DNA from: Phaeovulum veldkampii DSM 11550
Lineage (GTDB): Bacteria > Pseudomonadota > Alphaproteobacteria > Rhodobacterales > Rhodobacteraceae
Direction of reading: 5' to 3'
NCBI RefSeq assembly: GCF_003034995.1
Contig: NZ_PZKF01000007.1
Span: forward strand, 1-64,000
DNA length: 64,000 bases
Every line of letters starts with the position of its first letter. Positions within the stretch are counted from its first letter, which is position 1. Under the pieces are notes generated by a model, which searched no databases, was not told the origin of the DNA, and saw only the letters and a list, made by a program, of their open reading frames with translations. The translations under genes were made by a program, and so were the position numbers. Shown piece after piece: positions 48,922 to 57,358 of the stretch.

Positions 48922-50019
48922 ATGAACATTCAGGGCCGTATCAGCCACGCACCCGACCGCCAGGAGGCCGAAGAGGCGCTGGAGCGCCTGCGCGCCTGGG
49001 CGATGGCGGCGACGGAGACCGAGATCGCCACGCTTGACCCGGTGATCGCACGGCTGCTGCCGGGGCGTGAAGGGGCCAGTTACCCCGACCTGTCGCGCCG
49101 CTACCCCGAGGAGTTTCGGGCCGATGCGGCCTATAAGGCCACGCTGCCCGATCTGCAAAACGGCCCCGCCAGCCTGATCGTGGGTGCCAAGACCCAGATC
49201 CAGCATGTGGGGATTTCCAACTTCCGCCTGCCGATCCGCTACCACACCCGCGACAACGGCGACCTGACGCTGGAAACCAGCGTGACGGGCACCGTCAGCC
49301 TTGAGGCGGAAAAGAAGGGCATCAACATGAGCCGCATCATGCGGTCGTTTTATGCCCATGCCGAACGCACCTTTTCCTTTGATGTGATCGAGGCGGCGCT
49401 GGATGACTACAAGGCTGACCTGGGCAGCTTTGACGCGCGCATCCAGATGCGGTTTTCCTTCCCGATGACGGTGGGCTCGCTGCGGTCGGGCCTTGCGGGA
49501 TGGCAGTATTACAACATCGCGCTGGAGGTGGTGGAACGGGCCGGCGTGCGCAAGAAGATCGTGCATCTGGATTATGTCTATTCCTCGACCTGCCCGTGCT
49601 CGCTGGAGTTGTCGGAACATGCCCGCGCCACCCGCGGTCAACTGGCCACGCCGCATTCGCAACGCTCGGTCGCGCGGATCTCGGTGGTGGTGGAACCGGG
49701 CGGTGTGCTGTGGTTCGAAGACCTGATCGACATGGCCCGCGCCGCGGTGCCAACCGAAACGCAGGTGATGGTAAAGCGCGAGGACGAGCAGGCATTCGCC
49801 GAACTGAACGCCGCCAATCCGATCTTTGTGGAGGATGCCGCGCGCGCCTTTGCAGGCGTTCTGCTGGCCGATTGGCGGGTGGGCGATTTCCGGGTGCTGG
49901 CCAGCCATCAGGAAAGCCTGCACAGCCATGATGCGGTCAGCCTGCTGACCGAGGGGCCGACCTTTGCGGCGGAAAGCCTGGACCCGCGGCTGTTTGCCAG
50001 CCTCATTCACCACGGATGA
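48922..50019 (+). CDS. folE2: GTP cyclohydrolase I, type IB
   Basis: 365 residues from MNIQGRISHAPD. GCYH-IB motifs include VGISNFRLPIRYH, the metal-binding cysteine region YSSTCPCSLELSEHAR, and HSQRSVARI. It turns GTP into dihydroneopterin triphosphate for folate or queuosine. In many bacteria the IB enzyme can use metals other than zinc and is expressed under zinc limitation. GGGGAGAG precedes the ATG. No Zur box was recognised. Confidence 0.95.
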   Translation: MNIQGRISHAPDRQEAEEALERLRAWAMAATETEIATLDPVIARLLPGREGASYPDLSRRYPEEFRADAAYKATLPDLQNGPASLIVGAKTQIQHVGISNFRLPIRYHTRDNGDLTLETSVTGTVSLEAEKKGINMSRIMRSFYAHAERTFSFDVIEAALDDYKADLGSFDARIQMRFSFPMTVGSLRSGLAGWQYYNIALEVVERAGVRKKIVHLDYVYSSTCPCSLELSEHARATRGQLATPHSQRSVARISVVVEPGGVLWFEDLIDMARAAVPTETQVMVKREDEQAFAELNAANPIFVEDAARAFAGVLLADWRVGDFRVLASHQESLHSHDAVSLLTEGPTFAAESLDPRLFASLIHHG

Positions 50020-50026
50020 CGCGGAG

Positions 50027-50080
50027 CGGGGGGCCGTCTGCCCCCCGCGCCCCCCGAGGATATTTGCGCCAAGATGAAAG
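50027..50080 (-). repeat. Recurrent intergenic element, copy C
   Basis: Inverted relative to the other three. Minus-strand reading gives the core TTCATCTTGGCGC then AAATATCCTCGGGG, a G-rich stretch and the GGGGGG/CCCCCC hairpin with the same CAGACGG-type loop. It lies after folE2 and before the helicase gene, pointing back at folE2. Confidence 0.85.
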
Positions 50081-50140
50081 CCATGAACAATTGAAGAACA
50101 TGGCTTGGCCTTGTTGCGCGGGCGCTGTAATCATGGTGCC

Positions 50141-52513
50141 ATGAGCGGTTTTGACGAAGACGACGCCTTTGAGAGGGCCAGCCTGAGCCTGTCGGCCCGT
50201 GCCATGGCGGCGGGTCGGCCTGTGGCCTATCTGGACGGGCTGAACCCCGCGCAGCGCGCCGCTGTCGAGGCGCTGGAGGGGCCGGTGCTGATGCTGGCCG
50301 GGGCAGGGACGGGCAAGACACGGGCGCTGACTGCGCGGATCGCGCATCTGCTGACCACCGGGCACGCCCGCCCCGGCGATATTCTGGCTGTGACCTTTAC
50401 CAACAAGGCCGCGCGCGAGATGAAGGAGCGGATTGGCCGCCTGCTGGGCCAGACGGTGGAGGGGATGCCGTGGCTTGGTACCTTCCATTCGGTCTGCGCC
50501 AAGCTGTTGCGCCGGCATGCCGAGTTGGTGGGGCTGAAGTCGAACTTCACGATTCTGGATACCGACGACCAGATCCGTCTGCTCAAGCAGTTGATCGTGG
50601 CCGCCAATATCGACGAAAAACGCTGGCCCGCGCGCCAGTTGGCCGGGATCATCGACGGCTGGAAAAACCGCGCGCTGACGCCTGATCGGGTGCGGGGAGG
50701 CGAGGCTGGGGCCTTCAACAACCGCGGGGGCGAGTTGTATGCTGCCTATCAGGAGCGGTTGCGCACGCTGAATGCCACCGATTTCGGCGATCTGTTGTTG
50801 CACATGGTCACGATCTTTCAAGCTCAGCCTGATGTGCTGGAACAGTATCAGCGCCGGTTCAAATATATTCTGGTGGACGAGTATCAGGATACCAACGTGG
50901 CCCAATATCTGTGGCTGCGGCTGCTGGCGCAGGGGCATCGCAACATTTGCTGCGTGGGCGACGATGATCAGTCGATCTACGGCTGGCGCGGCGCCGAGGT
51001 GGGCAACATCCTGCGGTTCGAAAAGGATTTTCCGGGCGCCAAGGTGGTGCGGCTGGAACAGAACTACCGCTCGACCGAGCATATTCTGGCCGCTGCCTCG
51101 GGGCTGATCGCGGCCAATGCGGGGCGGCTGGGCAAGACGTTGTGGACCGAGGCGCGGGGCGGCGAGAAGGTGCGTCTGATCGGCCATTGGGACGGCGAGG
51201 AAGAAGCGCGCTGGATCGGCGAGGAGATCGAGGCGCTGGCGCGCGGCACCCGCGGGATGGCGCCCGTGGGCCTGAACGGGCAGGCCATTCTGGTGCGCGC
51301 CAGCCACCAGATGCGCGCCTTTGAGGACCGGTTCCTGACCATCGGCCTGCCCTATCGCGTGATTGGCGGGCCACGGTTTTATGAGCGGCTGGAGATTCGC
51401 GATGCGATGGCCTATTTCCGGTTGGCGGTCAGCCCCGAGGACGATCTGGCCTTTGAGCGGATCGTCAACACCCCCAAGCGCGGCCTTGGCGACAAGGCAC
51501 AGCAGGTAATTCAACTGACCGCGCGGCAGAATGGGGTGAGCCTGCTGGAGGGTGCGGCGCTGGCGGTGCAGGCAGGTGCGATCGGCGGCAAGGGGGGCGC
51601 TGCACTGCGCGAGCTGGTGGCGGGCGCCGGGCGCTGGCATCAGGCGGTGCGGGCGGGCGGCAGCCACATCGAACTGGCCGAGGCGATACTGGACGAGTCG
51701 GGCTATACTGCCATGTGGCAGGCCGACAAGACGCCCGAGGCGGCGGGGCGGCTGGAAAACCTCAAGGAACTGGTCAAGGCGCTGGAGCAATTCGAGAATC
51801 TGCAAGGCTTTCTCGAACATGTCGCGCTGATCATGGACAACGAGTCGGAAGATGCGGCCGAAAAGGTCAGCATCATGACGTTGCATGCCGCCAAGGGGCT
51901 GGAGTTTCCGGTGGTGTTTCTGCCCGGCTGGGAGGAGGGGCTGTTTCCCAGCCAGCGCAGCATGGATGAGACCGGCTTGAAGGGGCTGGAGGAAGAACGG
52001 CGGCTGGCCTATGTGGGCATCACCCGCGCTGAGGAGCTGTGCACCATTTCCTTTGCCGGAAACCGTCGGGTCTATGGCCAGTGGCAAAGCCAGTTGCCGT
52101 CACGTTTCATCGACGAATTGCCCGAGGCGCATGTGGATGTGCTGACCCCGCCGGGGCTGTATGGCGGCGGCTATGGTGCGGCGGGCATGGCATTCGGGGC
52201 CACCCGTGGCGGGATCGAAGATCGCGCCATGCGCGCCGATGTCTATAATTCGCCAGGGTGGAAGCGTATGGCCGAGCGCGCGGGCAGCCGCCCCATGGCC
52301 TCCCCGCGCGAGGCGCGGGGGCTGGTGATCGACGCCGAGGCGGTTTCGGCCTTTGCTCCGGGCGACCGGGTATTTCACCAGAAATTCGGCTATGGCACCG
52401 TCACCGGCACCGAGGGCGACAAGCTGACGGTGGCCTTTGACAAGGCTGGCGAGAAAAAGTTGCTGGCCGGTTTCGTAGTGGCGGCCACGGCGGCGGACGA
52501 CGTGCCGTTCTGA
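50141..52513 (+). CDS. uvrD: UvrD/PcrA-family DNA helicase
   Basis: 790 residues from MSGFDEDDAFERAS; an in-frame GTG/ATG upstream is less likely. The superfamily 1 motifs are present: LAGAGTGKTRAL (I), TFTNKAAREMKERI (Ia), VDEYQDTN (II), GDDDQSIYGWRGA (III), LEQNYRS (IV), TLHAAKGLEFPVVF (V) and YVGITRA (VI). The C-terminal tail has GDRVFHQKFGYGTV, the RNA-polymerase-binding fold of PcrA/UvrD. It works in nucleotide-excision and mismatch repair. Confidence 0.95.
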   Translation: MSGFDEDDAFERASLSLSARAMAAGRPVAYLDGLNPAQRAAVEALEGPVLMLAGAGTGKTRALTARIAHLLTTGHARPGDILAVTFTNKAAREMKERIGRLLGQTVEGMPWLGTFHSVCAKLLRRHAELVGLKSNFTILDTDDQIRLLKQLIVAANIDEKRWPARQLAGIIDGWKNRALTPDRVRGGEAGAFNNRGGELYAAYQERLRTLNATDFGDLLLHMVTIFQAQPDVLEQYQRRFKYILVDEYQDTNVAQYLWLRLLAQGHRNICCVGDDDQSIYGWRGAEVGNILRFEKDFPGAKVVRLEQNYRSTEHILAAASGLIAANAGRLGKTLWTEARGGEKVRLIGHWDGEEEARWIGEEIEALARGTRGMAPVGLNGQAILVRASHQMRAFEDRFLTIGLPYRVIGGPRFYERLEIRDAMAYFRLAVSPEDDLAFERIVNTPKRGLGDKAQQVIQLTARQNGVSLLEGAALAVQAGAIGGKGGAALRELVAGAGRWHQAVRAGGSHIELAEAILDESGYTAMWQADKTPEAAGRLENLKELVKALEQFENLQGFLEHVALIMDNESEDAAEKVSIMTLHAAKGLEFPVVFLPGWEEGLFPSQRSMDETGLKGLEEERRLAYVGITRAEELCTISFAGNRRVYGQWQSQLPSRFIDELPEAHVDVLTPPGLYGGGYGAAGMAFGATRGGIEDRAMRADVYNSPGWKRMAERAGSRPMASPREARGLVIDAEAVSAFAPGDRVFHQKFGYGTVTGTEGDKLTVAFDKAGEKKLLAGFVVAATAADDVPF

Positions 52514-52549
52514 TGCGGATATCCGATGAGTCGCGGTCCTGGCCTCGAC

Positions 52550-53335
52550 TTATCCGGTCAGCCCCGCAAAACGCGTGGTCAGGCGCGTGGCCTCGGACTC
52601 GGTTCCCCAGGGTGCGTTCAGGATGAACAGGCCCGAACCCACCATGCCGTGCCCGTCGCGCGCGGGGGCAAAGCGCACCTCATGCACCAGCGCCTCGGGG
52701 TGGGCGGCGCGCAGCGTGGCCAGCATCGGGAGATGCAGCCCCGATGTCAGGATTGGATACCACAGCGCGATGGTGCCCACGTTCCATTTGCGCGCGATCT
52801 GGCTGATCGCCCTGGGTATCGCTGTGTAATCGGATTTCACCTCATAGCTGGGGTCGATCAGCATCAGCCCGCGGCGCGGGGTGGGCGGTGTTTGCGCCAG
52901 CGCCATCTGCAAACCGTCCTGGGCGTGGATATGGGCGTGGGGGCCAAGCGCGGCGGTCAGCGCCGCCCCCTCGCGCGGGTGCAACTCGGCCAGATGGATC
53001 GTGTCGGTGGGCCGCAGCAACAGTGCCGCGATCAGCGGCGAGCCGGGATAGGCCGTGGCCCCGTGGGCCGCACGGGTTGCGGCCAGCGCGCGGGCAAGCG
53101 GGTGGTCGGGCGGAAACCAGCCCAACGCCTCGGCCCGCGCTATGCCCTGCGCCGCCTCGCCGGTTTTCACCGCCTCGGGCGCATCCAACGCGTATAGCCC
53201 GCGCCCGGCGTGAGTTTCCAGATAGCTGAGCGGTTTGTCCTTGCGGGTGAGATAGTCAAGCATCGATGCCAGCAGCGCGTGCTTGTGCACATCGGCCAGA
53301 TTTCCGGCGTGATAGATGTGTTGATAGGACAGCAT
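52550..53335 (-). CDS. rlmJ: 23S rRNA adenine-2030 N6-methyltransferase
   Basis: 261 residues from MLSYQHIYHAGNLADVHKH, the characteristic RlmJ opening. The catalytic motif reads LIDPSYE where E. coli RlmJ has DPPY, a proline-to-serine change. The enzyme methylates A2030 of 23S rRNA. A longer in-frame start at 53431 would run into the small-RNA array and was rejected. It is the first gene downstream of that array on the same strand, so transcripts may read through. Confidence 0.92.
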   Translation of the reverse strand: MLSYQHIYHAGNLADVHKHALLASMLDYLTRKDKPLSYLETHAGRGLYALDAPEAVKTGEAAQGIARAEALGWFPPDHPLARALAATRAAHGATAYPGSPLIAALLLRPTDTIHLAELHPREGAALTAALGPHAHIHAQDGLQMALAQTPPTPRRGLMLIDPSYEVKSDYTAIPRAISQIARKWNVGTIALWYPILTSGLHLPMLATLRAAHPEALVHEVRFAPARDGHGMVGSGLFILNAPWGTESEATRLTTRFAGLTG

Positions 53336-53404
53336 GATTTCCCCCTGACCCGCTCGGGATGCCCCGTCGTTGCGTCGGGTGCAAGAGCCGGAATGAAAAG
53401 CGGC

Positions 53405-53726
53405 GGCGCCCAGGGAGGAGGAGGGGGCCACGGGATAGAGTGGCGGCGACCTCAGGGAGGAGGAGGAGATCGCCGCCTGTAACGATCGGCCCAGGGAGGA
53501 GGAGGGGCCTTTCGCTTGCCGTGCGGGCCGAAGCCCGGTGTTCGAGGGCGAAGCGCGGCGGCCCCAGGGAGGAGGAGGGGGCCGCCGTCCTTCGTCACGA
53601 GACCCCAGGGAGGAGGAGGGGGTCTGCGCTTGTCGTGCGGGCCGGGTGGCCCGAATTTTGCGGCGGCCCCCAGGGAGGAGGAGGGGGGCCGCCTTTGATC
53701 CCAGGCCCAGGGAGGAGGAGGGGCCT
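53405..53726 (-). ncRNA. Seven-hairpin CcsR-like small RNA array (CCUCCUCCC loops)
   Basis: Seven hairpins at 53703-53726, 53662-53693, 53600-53625, 53556-53587, 53488-53509, 53442-53477 and 53405-53429. All have the same loop, CUCCUCCUCCCU in minus-strand RNA, on stems of 5-12 bp that differ in sequence but stay paired. One stem has a G-U pair only in minus-strand RNA. Hairpins come as close pairs separated by longer linkers; two linkers share an 18-bp motif (53513-53530 and 53627-53644, one mismatch) and a small GC hairpin. This matches the Rhodobacter CcsR small RNAs, cotranscribed with a DUF1127 gene, which lies 10 bases upstream here. Confidence 0.88.
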
Positions 53727-53736
53727 CAGGAAAACC

Positions 53737-53952
53737 TTACTTGCCGTAGGCGGCTTCCAGCGCCGCCCGCGTGATCATCGAACGATGCAGGCCCATATCT
53801 GCCAGCTCGCGGGTGCTGAGCGCTGCAAGTTCGCGCAGCGTCTGCCGATAGACCTTGCGGCGCTGGCGCGCCTCGGAAAGGCCCGAAACGAAGGCAGCGA
53901 TCCGGTCGGCCAGACCATGTTCGACGCTGCGGATATCATGTGCGAGAGCCAT
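53737..53952 (-). CDS. DUF1127 protein (CcaF1-like)
   Basis: 71 residues, basic and rich in arginine and alanine: MALAHDIRSVEHGLADRIAA then RRKVYRQTLRELAALSTRELADMGLHRSMI, the DUF1127 core. The Rhodobacter sphaeroides homologue CcaF1 is an RNA-binding protein cotranscribed with the CcsR small RNAs and involved in their maturation. The start at 53952 fits that family; a longer in-frame version would begin at 54036. The hairpin array begins 10 bases after its stop on the same strand. Confidence 0.9.
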   Translation of the reverse strand: MALAHDIRSVEHGLADRIAAFVSGLSEARQRRKVYRQTLRELAALSTRELADMGLHRSMITRAALEAAYGK

Positions 53953-54008
53953 TGACGCTGCCCGTATGTGGTGATGCGAGCGGCGTTGCGCCCCTACTGT
54001 TGGACTAA

Positions 54009-54036
54009 AGATGGCGCCAATGCTGCGGCTGCACAA
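54009..54036 (-). promoter_or_regulatory. Candidate heat-shock-sigma (RpoH-type) promoter of the DUF1127-CcsR unit
   Basis: On the minus strand TTGTGCA (54030-54036), 13 bases, then CGCCATCT (54009-54016). This resembles RpoH promoters (CTTGAA and CCCCATnT). The Rhodobacter unit is driven by RpoHI/RpoHII, which supports the reading. It predicts a start around 54000 and a leader of about 50 nt. Confidence 0.4.
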
Positions 54037-54202
54037 TGGCCCGCAGGCTCAATGCTGCCATGCAGAAAGCGCATAACGAATACTGACCTATTTTGGGCTG
54101 ACGCAGGGGGAATTGCCCAAACTTTATGCGGGCTTGATATGATCCCTTGCCCTTGGTGCGAAAACCGCCACATTTGTGAAAATCCATGCGCTGGAGTGTC
54201 AC

Positions 54203-55264
54203 ATGACTGTTACCAAAGAAGCCGTCGCCACCGCTCTTTCTGCATTTGCATTGCCGGGCGGCGGCACTCCGGTGTCGCGCGATCTGGTGCGCGCTCTGGC
54301 GGTGGAGGGCGGGGTGGTGCGCTTCGTGCTTGAGGCCCCCACGCCCGACGAGGCCCGCGCGCTGGAGGCGGTGCGCCCCGCGATCGAGGCTGCGATCCGC
54401 GCCATGCCGGGGGTGGTGTCGGTGTCGGTGCTGACCACGGCGCCGGGGCCGGGGCCGAAATCGGGGCCAAAGATCGGCGGTCATCCCACGCCGCAGGCCG
54501 GGCCACAACCGGTGCCGGGGGTGGCGCGGGTGCTGCTGGTCGGTTCGGGCAAGGGAGGGGTGGGCAAATCCACCGTGGCGTCGAATCTGGCGGTGGCGCT
54601 GGCGCGCGCGGGGCGCCGGGTCGGGCTGCTGGACGCCGATATTCACGGCCCTTCGCAGCCTCGGATGATGGGTGTGTCGAAGCGCCCCGCCTCGCCCGAC
54701 GGGCATATGATCGTGCCGGTCGAGGCGCATGGGCTGAAGCTGATGTCGCTGGGGTTGATGCTGAAGCCTGACGAGGCGGTGATCTGGCGCGGCCCGATGC
54801 TGATGGGGGCGATGCAGCAGATGCTGTTTCAGGTGGCGTGGGGCGATCTGGATGTGCTCGTCATCGACCTGCCGCCGGGCACCGGCGACGTGCAACTGAC
54901 GCTGGCACAGAAAACCGTGCTGACCGGGGCGCTGGTGGTTTCGACCCCGCAGGACGTGGCGCTTATCGACGCGCGCCGCGCCATCGACATGTTCGTGCGC
55001 CTCAAGGTGCCGGTGCTGGGTCTGATCGAGAACATGTCAACCTATGTCTGCCCCAACTGCGGCCACGAGGCGCATCCCTTCGGTCATGGCGGCGTGGCGA
55101 CCGAGGCCGGGCGTCTGGGGTTGCCGTTCCTGGGCGAATTGCCGCTGGACCTGTCGGTGCGACTGGCGGGCGATGCGGGCACGCCGATCGCTGCGGGTGA
55201 TGGTCCGGCGGCTGAGGCCTATGCGCGGCTTGCGGCGCGGCTGGTGGGCGATGGCATGGCCTGA
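54203..55264 (+). CDS. apbC: Mrp/ApbC iron-sulfur cluster carrier ATPase
   Basis: 353 residues from MTVTKEAVATALSAF. The N-terminal MIP18/DUF59-like domain (1-80) is joined by a proline-rich linker to the ATPase with the deviant Walker A GSGKGGVGKST (114-124), DADIHGPSQPRMMG, and the cluster-binding C283/C286 in YVCPNCG. It delivers Fe-S clusters to apo-proteins. It is divergent from the DUF1127 gene and followed by the long mraZ leader. Confidence 0.95.
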   Translation: MTVTKEAVATALSAFALPGGGTPVSRDLVRALAVEGGVVRFVLEAPTPDEARALEAVRPAIEAAIRAMPGVVSVSVLTTAPGPGPKSGPKIGGHPTPQAGPQPVPGVARVLLVGSGKGGVGKSTVASNLAVALARAGRRVGLLDADIHGPSQPRMMGVSKRPASPDGHMIVPVEAHGLKLMSLGLMLKPDEAVIWRGPMLMGAMQQMLFQVAWGDLDVLVIDLPPGTGDVQLTLAQKTVLTGALVVSTPQDVALIDARRAIDMFVRLKVPVLGLIENMSTYVCPNCGHEAHPFGHGGVATEAGRLGLPFLGELPLDLSVRLAGDAGTPIAAGDGPAAEAYARLAARLVGDGMA

Positions 55265-55462
55265 ACCGCAGGCTGCGCGGGAATTCATGGCACCGCTGCG
55301 CTGAGCGGGCGAACTTTGCCCGAATCACTTGATGAATTCACGGGATTTCCAGGCGCTTTTCATTGTGAAATGGGCGCCTCGTGCATTTGGGTGCCTGTAT
55401 GCAGGCCCGGTCTGCTCAAATTTCGGGATTTTGTGGCACTGTCTGGGATCGAGATCGAGGGC

Positions 55463-55481
55463 CCACATTTTGTGGTTTTTT
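55463..55481 (+). terminator. Weak terminator with six T
   Basis: CCACA and TGTGG form a 5-bp stem with a 3-nt loop, followed directly by six T. It may end apbC transcripts or an early leader RNA. Confidence 0.45.
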
Positions 55482-55769
55482 CTGGTTGCCCATCTAAACC
55501 TGCGCAGGCCCCTCTGCCTGAGGCGCTGGTTGCCCCTGTTTTCCCATTGCAGCCCAAGGTTGGCCGCGCATTTCCTGCCCAGATTTCTATTGCTTCCCGT
55601 AAAATCCCATGTCATCTCTAGGCCATCGAGAAAGCAGACCCAGCGGGCACCAAGACCCGAACCAAAAACAACAATAGCAGGCTTCATACAGGCAGTCGGC
55701 TTTCACGACAGAACGATCCGGCGCGCGCGCGAGCAGACATCCCCCCGGGTGGCGGTGCAGCCGGATATA

Positions 55770-55793
55770 CCCAGCAATGGGCCCAGTGATGGG
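55770..55793 (+). repeat. 12-bp tandem repeat upstream of mraZ, possible MraZ operator
   Basis: CCCAGCAATGGG followed at once by CCCAGTGATGGG. Each unit is itself an inverted repeat (CCCA/TGGG). MraZ proteins bind spaced TGGG repeats upstream of their own genes; the 12-bp spacing here differs from the 10-bp spacing known in E. coli. Confidence 0.4.
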
Positions 55794-55800
55794 ACGAGGG

Positions 55801-55839
55801 CGGCGGATCGGGCAGTGGCAGCGGCCCGATCCGCCGTTT
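55801..55839 (+). terminator. 13-bp terminator-like hairpin in the mraZ leader
   Basis: Arms 55801-55813 and 55824-55836 are perfectly complementary with a 10-nt loop, followed by TTT. It is the likely 3' end of an UpsM-like RNA and would limit read-through into the dcw cluster. Confidence 0.7.
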
Positions 55840-55873
55840 CGCATGAAACGGGAGCGAGAACAGGAGCGCGCCA

Positions 55874-56377
55874 GTGGCACGCAGGTTCAGAGGGTCGGAA
55901 ACATTCAAGGTGGATGCGAAGGGTCGCGTCTCCATCCCGGCCCCGTTTCGCCGCGTGATCGAGGCCTGCGACCCCGACTGGACCTCTGGCAATCGGCCCA
56001 ACATCGTCATCGTTTATGGCGGCCCCGAGCGGAAATGGCTTGAGGTCTATACGATGGAAGCCATCGCTGAAATCGACCGGCAGATCGACATGATGCAGCG
56101 TGGCTCGGCCCATCGCATCGAGATCGAAGAACTGATGTATGGTCAATCCTACGAGGCGCAGGTGGATGACGACGGTCGCATCGGCCTGCCGCAGAAGTTG
56201 CGCGAAAAGATCGGGCTGAAGGCCGAGGCGTTCTTTGTGTCGTCGGGCACCTCGTTCAAGATATGGGATCCGGCGACCCATGAGGCCGAGCAGGCCCTGC
56301 GCGTGGCCGAACGCGCCGCGCAGCGGCCGCGTGATTATGACCCGCTGATCCATCTTCCGGCGCTGAGCGGGGACTAG
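55874..56377 (+). CDS. mraZ: Transcriptional regulator MraZ
   Basis: 167 residues from GTG. Two AbrB-like swapped-hairpin halves each carry the MraZ signature (VDAKGRVSIPAPFRR and VDDDGRIGLPQKLRE). In E. coli MraZ represses the dcw operon that it heads; other roles occur elsewhere. A GGAGCG lies 7 bases before the start. It is 3 bp upstream of rsmH. Confidence 0.96.
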   Translation: MARRFRGSETFKVDAKGRVSIPAPFRRVIEACDPDWTSGNRPNIVIVYGGPERKWLEVYTMEAIAEIDRQIDMMQRGSAHRIEIEELMYGQSYEAQVDDDGRIGLPQKLREKIGLKAEAFFVSSGTSFKIWDPATHEAEQALRVAERAAQRPRDYDPLIHLPALSGD

Positions 56378-56380
56378 GCC

Positions 56381-57358
56381 GTGACCGAGGCGCCGCATAT
56401 TCCTGTTTTGTTGCGACCGCTCCTTCAGGCGGTCGCGCCTGTCTCTGGTGTCTGGCTTGATGGCACCTTTGGCGCGGGTGGTTATGCGCGCGGCCTGCTG
56501 GCTGCCGGGGCCGACCGGGTGATCGGCATCGACCGCGACCCGTCGGTGTTCCGCATGGCCGCGCCCTGGGCGGGGGGCTTGGGCGAGCGGCTGCGGCTGG
56601 TCGAGGGCACGTTTTCCGACCTTGATACCCTGGCCGGTGAACCGCTGGACGGTGTGGTGCTTGATCTTGGCGTGTCGTCGATGCAGCTTGATCAGGCTGA
56701 ACGCGGGTTTTCGTTCCTGCGCGACGGGCCGCTGGACATGCGCATGGCCGCCCGCGGCCCCAGCGCTGCCGATCTGGTCAACACCGTCGACGAGGCGACG
56801 CTGGCCGACATCTTGTATCATTACGGCGAGGAACGCGCCTCGCGCCGGATCGCGCGGGCGATCGTGGCGGCGCGCACCGCCGCCCCGTTTGCAACCACGC
56901 TGCAACTGGTGGCGGTGATCGAGCGGTGCCTGCCGCGCCCCAAGCCGGGCCAAAGTCACCCTGCCACCCGCAGTTTTCAGGCCATTCGCATCTGGGTGAA
57001 TGACGAATTCGGCCAGTTGATCGCGGGGCTGGAGGCTGCCGAACGCGCGCTGAAACCCGGCGGGCGGCTGGCTGTCGTCACCTTTCATTCGCTGGAGGAC
57101 CGCGTGGTGAAACGCTTTCTTCAGGCCCGGTCCGGCGCCGAGGCGCAGGGCAGCCGCTATGCCCCGGCCCGTGCGGCGGTGACGCCTGCATTCGACCATG
57201 TATCAAAGGCAATCGCGCCCGATGCGCAGGAACTGGCCGAAAACCCGCGCGCGCGATCGGCCAAGCTGCGCGTCGCCCGCCGCACCGATGCCCCCGCGGG
57301 TCGCGCCGACCGCGCGACCCTTGGCCTGCCCGCCCCCGCCCTGACCGGAGCCCGCTGA
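56381..57358 (+). CDS. rsmH: 16S rRNA cytosine-1402 N4-methyltransferase
   Basis: 325 residues from GTG ([10 protein letters not shown]). The SAM site is [15 protein letters not shown], and the family motifs [16 protein letters not shown] and [13 protein letters not shown] are present. It modifies the decoding centre of the small ribosomal subunit. Its stop overlaps the ftsL start, giving tight coupling. Confidence 0.97.
   Translation: MTEAPHIPVLLRPLLQAVAPVSGVWLDGTFGAGGYARGLLAAGADRVIGIDRDPSVFRMAAPWAGGLGERLRLVEGTFSDLDTLAGEPLDGVVLDLGVSSMQLDQAERGFSFLRDGPLDMRMAARGPSAADLVNTVDEATLADILYHYGEERASRRIARAIVAARTAAPFATTLQLVAVIERCLPRPKPGQSHPATRSFQAIRIWVNDEFGQLIAGLEAAERALKPGGRLAVVTFHSLEDRVVKRFLQARSGAEAQGSRYAPARAAVTPAFDHVSKAIAPDAQELAENPRARSAKLRVARRTDAPAGRADRATLGLPAPALTGAR

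Larger units (their letters stand above)
55265..55873 (+). promoter_or_regulatory. Long mraZ leader, candidate UpsM-type small RNA locus
   Basis: 609 bp with no convincing gene, lower in GC than the flanking coding DNA. It contains a weak terminator (55463-55481), a 12-bp tandem repeat (55770-55793) and a strong 13-bp hairpin with a short T tail (55801-55839) 34 bases before mraZ. In Rhodobacter sphaeroides the abundant UpsM small RNA is made from the mraZ 5' leader by termination and RNase E. Position and layout fit; sequence identity was not checked. Confidence 0.5.

Noticed and set aside
53405-53726. Possible CRISPR array (regular repeats with spacers)
   Set aside because: The constant part is only a 12-nt loop, flanking stems are complementary to each other, spacing is uneven, and no cas gene is near. 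It is a hairpin array.
55329-55958. Open frame of about 200 codons in the mraZ leader
   Set aside because: No ribosome site, no family resemblance, runs through the 13-bp terminator-like hairpin and into mraZ in another frame. The region reads better as a leader RNA.
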